A stretch of DNA of 64,000 nucleotides from Phascolarctos cinereus (Eukaryota; Chordata; Mammalia; Diprotodontia; Phascolarctidae). Under the pieces are notes generated by a model. The model made no database searches and was not told the DNA's origin. It worked only from the letters and a program-made list of their open reading frames with translations. Below, piece after piece: positions 57,080-64,000 of this stretch. Both the position numbers and the translations under genes were made by a program. The stretch covers positions 2,494,001-2,558,000 of the forward strand of contig NW_018344126.1 of NCBI RefSeq assembly GCF_002099425.1, written 5' to 3'. Within the stretch, counting starts at the first letter, position 1; each line of letters begins with the position of its first letter.

Positions 57080-57325
57080 CTTTTGTTGTTCAATTGTTTT
57101 TCAGTTGTGTCCATCCTCATGGGATTTTTTGGTAAAGATAGCGGAGTGGTTTGCCGTGTTCTTCTCCAGCTCATTTTACGGATGAGGAAACTGAAGCAAA
57201 TAAGGCTAAGTGACTTCTCCAGGATCACACAGCTAGTGAGTGTCTGAGGCCAGATTTGAACTCAGGAAGGTATCTTCCTGACTTCAGGCCTGGCACTCTA
57301 TCTACTGCACCATCTAGTTACCCAA
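57080..57325 (-). mobile_element. Mar-1 CORE-SINE
   Basis: TTGTTCAATTGTTTTTCAG, GGAGTGGTTTGCCGTG, GATCACACAGCTAGTGAG, head CACCATCTAGTTACCC. Confidence 0.92.
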
Positions 57326-57329
57326 GCTA

Positions 57330-58290
57330 TGATCCTTGTGCCCCAGTGAGATGCTGCTGGATCATATTTAGAAAAATCACACAGCTGACTGTAATCTACT
57401 AACTTCTGCAATGGTCCATCTCTGTAGCATTAATATTCTCATTATAAATAGATGGCTGCCAGTCATAAAATATCATGCTCTGGGAAGAATCAAAATTGCA
57501 GGTGACAGAAAGATCAGTGAAAAGTTGAATTGTGACTATAAGCAGGCTGTAGCATATTACCAATAGTGCCTTCCATGTGAAAAGTGACATAAAAGACACT
57601 AATTAGTAACGACAGTATTACCAGGAAAGGAGGTGGGTCAGTCATGTAATGAGAAGGAGAGAAAATAAATGAAGAGTCATAGCTACATAAATACTCTTGA
57701 GATATTAAAAGAGGATTTACAGAAACACTTGAGTGAGAATCAATCCCTCTCTCATACTATTTGATTCCATGCCCAGCCCAATGTCTATTTGCAGCGCCTC
57801 TCCAAATAAACATGAACCAAAATGTACTATTCGTCCAACTACATGTCATAATTGTGACAACATACATTTTTCATTTACTTAATTTTTCCAGTACTATTTT
57901 CTTTTGAATGGTTATATTTTTCATTAAGGAAGCTGTGTAGATTTTCAGGGTTTGATTCAACTAGTACCAATGTCAAAGGACCATTTGGAAAACCTCACCA
58001 TTGACAACAAATCCTTCTTCTGTCAAACCTTGTTCTACTGAACATCTTCCATTTCATTGGTAAATACCTTACCTGAGCATATGTCTCTCTGTTTTATGCC
58101 TTGCTTTATATGAATATCAGCATATCTTGGAAGGAAAAAAACCCTACATAATCTATGTTTATGACATAAGCTTGTGAGGGACAGATTGATCAATTAAATA
58201 ATTCTAAGCATCTGTGCTTAAAGAGAGAAATCCAAAGTGGTAGAAATTCATCCACATTCTCATTTACCTGCTTTTCCCCAAGTTCTGTGA
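57330..58290. other. Intergenic, nothing recognised
   Basis: AT-rich, no gene signal and no repeat I can name. Confidence 0.5.
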
Positions 58291-58311
58291 TTTTAATTAA
58301 TTTGTTGATTT

Positions 58312-58580
<269 letters not shown>

Positions 58581-58925
58581 TCTATGGGCTTCTTTATCTT
58601 TCTCCACCACCTCTTTACATCTTTCCTTTTCTCTGCAGAAATAGGAGGTTCTAAACCTCCACTCTCTCACTCTTCTCTCAGCCTCTTAGCTTAAGTAAAA
58701 TTCTTTTGTACTGCTCTTTTCCAGGAAGTTTTCTTACTTAGTACTCTTTATTTCTCTCTCTTCTAGTATTGTGAATTTCTGTTTTCCAATTCACAGGCTA
58801 TACTCTTATTGGTTCTTTCTTTAGTCTATGTCCTTCATGAGAAATAGAGCATCAGGGGGTTCTATTACACTTCTTTGTTTTTGTGTTTATTGATCATACT
58901 CAATTTTTCTTTCCTGTTGTGAGCA

Positions 58926-59074
58926 TGGCAGCTAGATAGTACAATGGATAGCGTTCTGGGTCTGGAATCAGAAAGACCTGAGTTCAAATTCAGCCTTAGA
59001 TGCTTATTAGCCATGTGACTTTGGGTAAGCCACTACACTCTGCCTCAGTTCCCTCATCTGTAAAATGGGGTTGG
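58926..59074 (+). mobile_element. CORE-SINE, outer copy, first part
   Basis: GGCAGCTAGATAGTACAATG ... CATCTGTAAAATGGGG. It resumes at 59316 (AAAATGGGGATAATAATAG) to 59372 and again from 59839 (CCTAGTATGTAATAAGCAC) to about 59880. Confidence 0.9.
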
Positions 59075-59315
59075 GCAGCTACAGTGGATGGAGTGCTAGG
59101 CCTGGAGTCAGGAAGATTCATCTTCCTGAGTTCAAAATTGGCCTCAGACACTTACTTGACCCTGAGCAAGTCATTTAACTTTGCCTCAATTTCCTCATCT
59201 GTAAAATGGACTAGAGAAGGAAATGGCAAACCATTTTGTCTCTTTACCAAGAAAAGCCCAAAGAGAATCACAAAGAATTAGATATGACTGAAAAATGACT
59301 GAACAATTTTTAAAA
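59075..59315 (+). mobile_element. Mar-1 CORE-SINE nested in the outer SINE
   Basis: GGGCAGCTACAGTGGATGGA head, GGAAATGGCAAACCATTTTG, GATATGACTGAAAAATGAC tail. AAAATGGGG occurs on both sides as target-site duplication. Confidence 0.9.
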
Positions 59316-59372
59316 TGGGGATAATAATAGCACTTGTGAGGATCAAATGAGGTAATATTTGTAAAGTGCCTA

Positions 59373-59836
59373 TGTGAGAGATGATCTCTTAGAAGTGAAG
59401 CCTCCTAAAAGGGCCAGTAGTTCTTGTTAATAGTTCTTGATTGTTGCTTTCAAAACCCACCCCCACTCAGACCCTGTTTTTAAGCACTTAGCAGAAAGAA
59501 TAGCCCTGCCCCCAACCTGAACTGCTTGCCCTTGCAAAACTTCCTGCCTTTTCTTGTCTCTGGGCAAACTTGTGTACTCTCTGTTGCTGGGGAAGATCTG
59601 TGAACAGATTGTGCCCCCTGAAAGCCCAGCCAATGGGATAAGGGGAAGGGGGTTAGGGATGAGGAGATGGAGTTAGGGTATAAAATAAGTCTTCTTTTCT
59701 ATAACCAATTCGTACTCTTCTGGCCAGCAAGGGGGACTAGGAGCGGTACCCTTTCTCATGAGAAAGCAGTAAACTCCTTTTTGCTTTCAAAGTATCTAAG
59801 TCTTTGTTATTTTGAGTAAGTGGTCTCTGTCCCACA
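59373..59836 (+). mobile_element. Solo LTR of an endogenous retrovirus
   Basis: 464 bp starting TGTGAGAGATG and ending GTCTCTGTCCCACA, with a TATAAAATAA box near 59680. Flanks TGCCTA (59367-59372) and TACCTA (59837-59842) look like a target duplication of 5-6 bp, and the outer SINE reads through once the LTR is set aside. Only the LTR remains, no internal region. Family not assigned; younger than the SINE it splits. Confidence 0.8.
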
Positions 59837-59889
59837 TACCTAGTATGTAATAAGCACTATATAAATGTTAGTTATTGTATATAATTTTA

Positions 59890-60740
59890 TCTTGTGCATT
59901 TTTGTTATGACTCACTCTTAGAGATATCCATTCATGAAGAAAGCTATGTTGCATGATGGTTGTCACTCTGTACTCTGAGACATAAGACATAATCCTAACA
60001 TCCTCCCTTCCCCCTTTACCATGATGTCTCATTGCTCCTAAGGCCAGGTTATACTGTCTCTGGTACTATGTTTCCCACCACCACCTGGCTAATGGTTGCT
60101 CCCAGAGTGTATGCTCTCAGGTTAGATTACAATCCTGAGAATCACAATTCTTATCCAGAAAAGTAGGTCTCCTATTTTGCTACTCTTGCCCCTCCTCTCA
60201 GCCAAAAGTTATCTTTCACCATAGACACAACTAGACATAGCCCCACCATGAGAATGTTCCTTACTATCACCCTTTCTAGGGTGAAGCTACTTTTCATTCC
60301 TGTCCCATTCCTTCATTGTTTTTATTTTATCTTCTAACAGCCCACCACACTTCCATTACAGAAGGATTAAAGAGATTACAATCTTTTCTTGGTTCACCTC
60401 CGGGCATGTGGGTTTACATTCTCAACTTCTCTCCACCTGTTGACTTCTCTTTCTTTGTTCCAATGACTCCCCATTGTATTATTCCTCCCACAAAAGATAT
60501 TGATTCTCTTATAGAGATGGGCAGCATTTTAGTCAAGGAATCACTTTAGCTTTTCCTCCTTCTCCAGATGCTTTAAGATTTTTGTCCCTTGATACTCTCC
60601 CTTTGTACTTTCTTTCACCTCTTTGTCTAATTAATTTTGTTTAAAAAATAGTGTCTAAACATGAGAGAACAGTTTTCATTGCTTAGTCTTTTAAAAAATC
60701 CTTGCACTTACTATCATATTTTCCTTGTGTTTGCATTGTT
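59890..60740. other. Intergenic, nothing firmly recognised
   Basis: No gene or named repeat; parts may be old L1. Confidence 0.4.
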
Positions 60741-60749
60741 TGTAAATAA

Positions 60750-61400
60750 ACCATTCTACTTCTTTTTTTTGTAGGAATGACTTAAATCCCTTTCTTTTGT
60801 TGAAGATCCATATTTTTCGATTTATGTTTAAGATTATCTTTGAAGAATGTTTTTTTTTGTTTGTTTTTAGAATATGTTATTTTTGGTAGCAACTTGAGCT
60901 CCTTTGCTTTACAGAGTATCCTATTCCATCCTTTTGATGATTTCTTGTGTCTTTGGAGTACTCCTGAGTTATCTGACTTGATGTTACTTCATAACTAAAA
61001 TGCTTTCTCCTAGCTGCTCATAAAATTTGTCGTTTGGAGTTAAAATTATGAAATTTAATTACTACATGTCTCGGAATTTCAAGCATGAGGTTTTCTCTGG
61101 AGGTGATCTGTGGATTCAATCTATCAATACTTTGTTGTCTGTCCTCAAACTTCGTGGGCAATTTTCTTGATTTTTTTCCTCTACCATGATATCTAGATTG
61201 TTTATCATGTTATTCTGAGAAACTTGTGCTGTTTAAGTTATTTCTACATTTCCTATCTTCAAGGTCAGTCCCTTTGGCTTGTATAGGATGAATATATTAT
61301 TTAAAAGTTAGTATCTTTCTCTTCTCTTTTGCCAATTTTTCTTCTATTTTGTGGGGGGGGGTTGTTTTAGTTTCATACTTCTACTTCTTTGTAGTCTCCA
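60750..61400 (-). repeat. L1-like sequence, diverged
   Basis: TTTTCTCTGGAGGTGATCTG, GTGGATTCAATCTATCAAT and CTCATAAAATTTGTC resemble the 5' part of L1 on the minus strand. Weak evidence. Confidence 0.35.
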
Positions 61401-62660
61401 TTGTGTTCTAATTGTTCCTATATATTTGTCTTCTTTAATTTCACATCAAAATTTCTTGTTTGGGATCTAGGCTTACATTTTTATACTTAGAATTGTGGTG
61501 TTTCAGTCTTTTTCTTGTATTCCAGTTGTACGTCTCTTGCTTGTCTCCTCACTCCTCAGACCCATTCCCTTCCACTACCGAACTAATTTCAGTGTGTACT
61601 GTAGGCTGAATGTACTAAGCTTTCTCAAGTTGGGGGTAGGAAGACTTGTACAGAAAGCGGACTGTGAGAAAAGGATTGACCCTCAACTAGGTTTCTAGTC
61701 CCTTTTCTCTTGGTTATAAAAAAATTCCTTTCTCTTCACCTCATTCTGTACTGTATAGCACTGTCTATCACCCTTCTATCTCTTCTCCCCTTCCTGTTCC
61801 CTGCCAGGTTTGAGGTTTATACTATAACATTATGAAATTTAAACAGGTTAAGTCCAGCATGTGGGATGGGATAAGTATGAAGATGGCGAATTAGAATTTT
61901 AAATATTTGTTTGCTATTATTATTATGAGGTTTTTTTAAAAAAAAACCTTACTATGAAAAAATAAACTTAACATGTCTTCTTACCTTCTTACCTAATTTA
62001 TCTTCTTATCTTGTGTAACTAGATTCAGTTAATCTATATTTGGTCGGTATTTCCTTTTTTTTTTTAGAGGTTTTTAGATTGCAGAGGTTTGTAGAATACG
62101 ACTATTCTTGACAATTATGTCTTACAATGCACTTTTCGCCATGGATTTGCTTCCAGCTGATCCCCCTGCTTAGGTTTGGTATTGGAACATACTTAGGAAT
62201 TCAATAGTTGAAAGAAAATATTAGTCATAGCATAGAAAGGTTATTCAACAAAGGTACTACATGATTTAATTTGGTTAGATTTTTGCATCCCTTACTTCCA
62301 TATGAAAATGCATATGGTCAGCAGGAGGAGAAAACTGAGGGACCTGGACCCTATGTGGATGAGTTGTTTTATGCCCTTAAGTGACAAGGAAGCCACATTA
62401 ATATGACCAGAGGCACCAGGAAGACTAACATATTTTGAGCTTGATCCCTGGTGCCAATCAAGTCTTGGGGACCTTGTTGCCTATAGGGGAAAAAGCTAAC
62501 CTGTCCCAAATGGTGGGGAGAGAGGGAACCCTGGTAGGTAATGGTCCTGTCACAAAACTGTACACACTGAAGTTATTTAGTATCAAAATGTATGTTGGCA
62601 TGATGCTTCTGTGTCATGTATAAGCCTTTGGTCTCTAATTTTTTTTAATCTAAAAGCATA
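61401..62660. other. Intergenic, nothing recognised
   Basis: No coding signal or repeat that I can name. Confidence 0.5.
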
Positions 62661-62675
62661 TTTTTCTTTCTATTA

Positions 62676-62770
62676 AATATATATGTATATATGTGCATAT
62701 GTATGTGTGTGTATATATATACATACATATATACATATACATATATATACACACACACACACACACATAT
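62676..62770. repeat. (TA)n(TG)n(CA)n compound microsatellite
   Basis: ATATATGTATATATGTGCAT to CACACACACACACACATATG; self-complementary arms. Confidence 0.95.
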
Positions 62771-62773
62771 GTA

Positions 62774-62916
62774 TGGCGAGGCAATTGGGGTTAGGTGACT
62801 TGCCCAGGGTCACACAGCTAGTAAGTGTCAAGTCTCTGGTCTGAGACCACATTTGAATTCAGGTCCTCGTGACTCCAGGGTTTGGTGCTCTATCCATTGC
62901 GCCACCTAGCTGCCCC
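62774..62916 (-). mobile_element. CORE-SINE
   Basis: GGCGAGGCAATTGGGGTTAG ... GCGCCACCTAGCTGCCCC; sits directly at the end of the microsatellite. Confidence 0.94.
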
Positions 62917-62919
62917 ATA

Positions 62920-63035
62920 TTGAATAAGTTTTTATTGATGTCTTTTTTTCCATCACCAAAATTTCTATCAGAATCTCTCCCTTTCCCTCTTCCAGAAAAG
63001 CCATCCCATATAACAAATAATATTTTAAATATATA
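62920..63035 (-). repeat. Old L1 3' UTR, outer element (left part)
   Basis: TAAGTTTTTATTGATGTC, CCATCACCAAAATTTC, AGCCATCCCATATAACAAA. Continues at 63876-64000 (CAATATAATGAAAAGGTCTG ... TTCTCATTCCTGCAAGA) and leaves the window; same subfamily as 15.64-16.38 kb. Confidence 0.75.
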
Positions 63036-63870
63036 ATATTTTATTTTCCCCCAATTACATGTTAAAGCAATTTTTAAATAATTGGGTTTTTTTTAAGTTT
63101 TGCATTATAAATTCTATTCCTCCACCCCCCCAAAATAATAAGTAATCTGTATAGGTTATACATGTGCAATCATGTAAAATATTTCCATAAGTTATTTGTA
63201 CAAGGGGACTCAAAGAAAAAGAATGAAAGAAAGGAAGTGAAAATAGCATGCTTCAGTCTGTATTTGAACAATATCATAGTATGCTTCATCATTAGTCCTT
63301 TGGGATTCTCTTGGATTGTTGTACTTCTGAGAATACCTAAGTCATTCACAGTGCTTCATCGTACAATATTGCTTTTAATGTGTACAACATTTTTCTGGTT
63401 CTGCTCATTTCACTTTGCATCAGCTTATGTAAGTCTTTCCAGGTATTTCTAAAATCATCCTGCTTGTCATTTCTTATAGCATAATGATATTACGTTATAA
63501 TCATATACCACATCTTGTTTAGCCATTTTCCAGTTGATGGGCATCCCTTCGATTTCCAATTCTTTGCTACCACAAAAAGAGCTGCTATAAATACTCTTGT
63601 ATGAATAGGTCCTTTCCCCCCTTTTTTAAAAATCATCTTTGGGATACAGACCTAGCAGTGGTATTGCTGGATCAAAGGCTATGCACAGTCTTGTAGCCCT
63701 TTGAGCATATTTCCAAATTGTTCTCCAGAATAGTTGGATCAGTTTACAACTCCAGCAAGAGTACATTGGTGTTCCAAGTTTCCCACATCCCCTCCGACAT
63801 TTATCATTTTTCCTTTTTTGTCATATTAGCCAATCTTATAGGTGTGAGGTGGTAACTCAGAGTTGCTTTG
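63036..63870 (-). mobile_element. L1 3' end inserted in older L1
   Basis: Minus strand 3' UTR and ORF2 C-terminus: CCCCCAATTACATG, GGTTATACATGTGCAATCAT, CAGTTGATGGGCATCCC, TATTGCTGGATCAAAGG, ATAGGTGTGAGGTGGTAAC. Flanks AATAATATTTTAAAT / AGTAATATTTTTAAT mark the target duplication. Confidence 0.88.
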
Positions 63871-63875
63871 CAACA

Positions 63876-64000
63876 AGTAATATTTTTAATAATAAAATAA
63901 AAAGAAAAAGAGGAAAAATAAGCATAATTAATCAATATAATGAAAAGGTCTGAAAATATGTGCATTGAGCAACACTTGTGAACTTCTCATTCCTGCAAGA
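63876..64000 (-). repeat. Old L1 3' UTR, outer element (right part, cut by window end)
   Basis: Resumes the outer L1 after the younger insertion. Confidence 0.7.

Overview
The window is vertebrate nuclear DNA from a marsupial. The evidence is the repeat content: many tRNA-derived CORE-SINEs of the marsupial Mar-1/WSINE1 kind (head beginning GGGCAGCTAGGTGG, some with a BovB/RTE-like tail), L1 pieces whose ORF2 C-terminus reads like other mammalian L1s but with a distinct 3' UTR, and abundant L2, CR1/L3 and MIR/Ther relics. The species cannot be fixed from sequence alone.

Only two genes are supported, both on the + strand. (1) Positions 79-2042 hold the last two coding exons of GID4, the substrate receptor of the CTLH/GID ubiquitin ligase, followed by a probable long 3' UTR. 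(2) Positions 10545-31768 hold all 13 coding exons of DRG2, an OBG-family GTPase of exactly 364 codons. It starts in a CpG island (about 10.06-10.83 kb) and ends with a roughly 0.85 kb 3' UTR carrying two AATAAA signals. GID4-DRG2 on the same strand is the order known on human 17p11.2, where MYO15A comes next. No MYO15A coding exon is visible; a GC-richer block with good splice signals near 41.8-41.96 kb is only a candidate for its non-coding first exon.

Layout: 1-5.2 kb GID4 end and 3' UTR; 5.2-10.0 kb intergenic repeats; 10.06-32.64 kb DRG2, with large repeat-filled introns 2, 10 and 11; 32.7-64 kb gene-free and built largely of nested L1, L2, R4/RTE-like LINE, SINE, hAT-type MITE and one solo LTR, plus several microsatellites.

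The most notable host-gene observation is that DRG2 intron 7 has a textbook U12-type 5' splice site (GTATCCTTT) and a matching branch-site region, so it is probably removed by the minor spliceosome. Others are a diverged copy of the end of the DRG2 3' UTR inside DRG2 intron 11, a shared 3' tail linking a SINE group to a zinc-finger-tailed LINE, and several cleanly dated nested insertions with visible target-site duplications. I see no operon, CRISPR array, rRNA or tRNA gene, and no candidate for an unknown multi-gene system.
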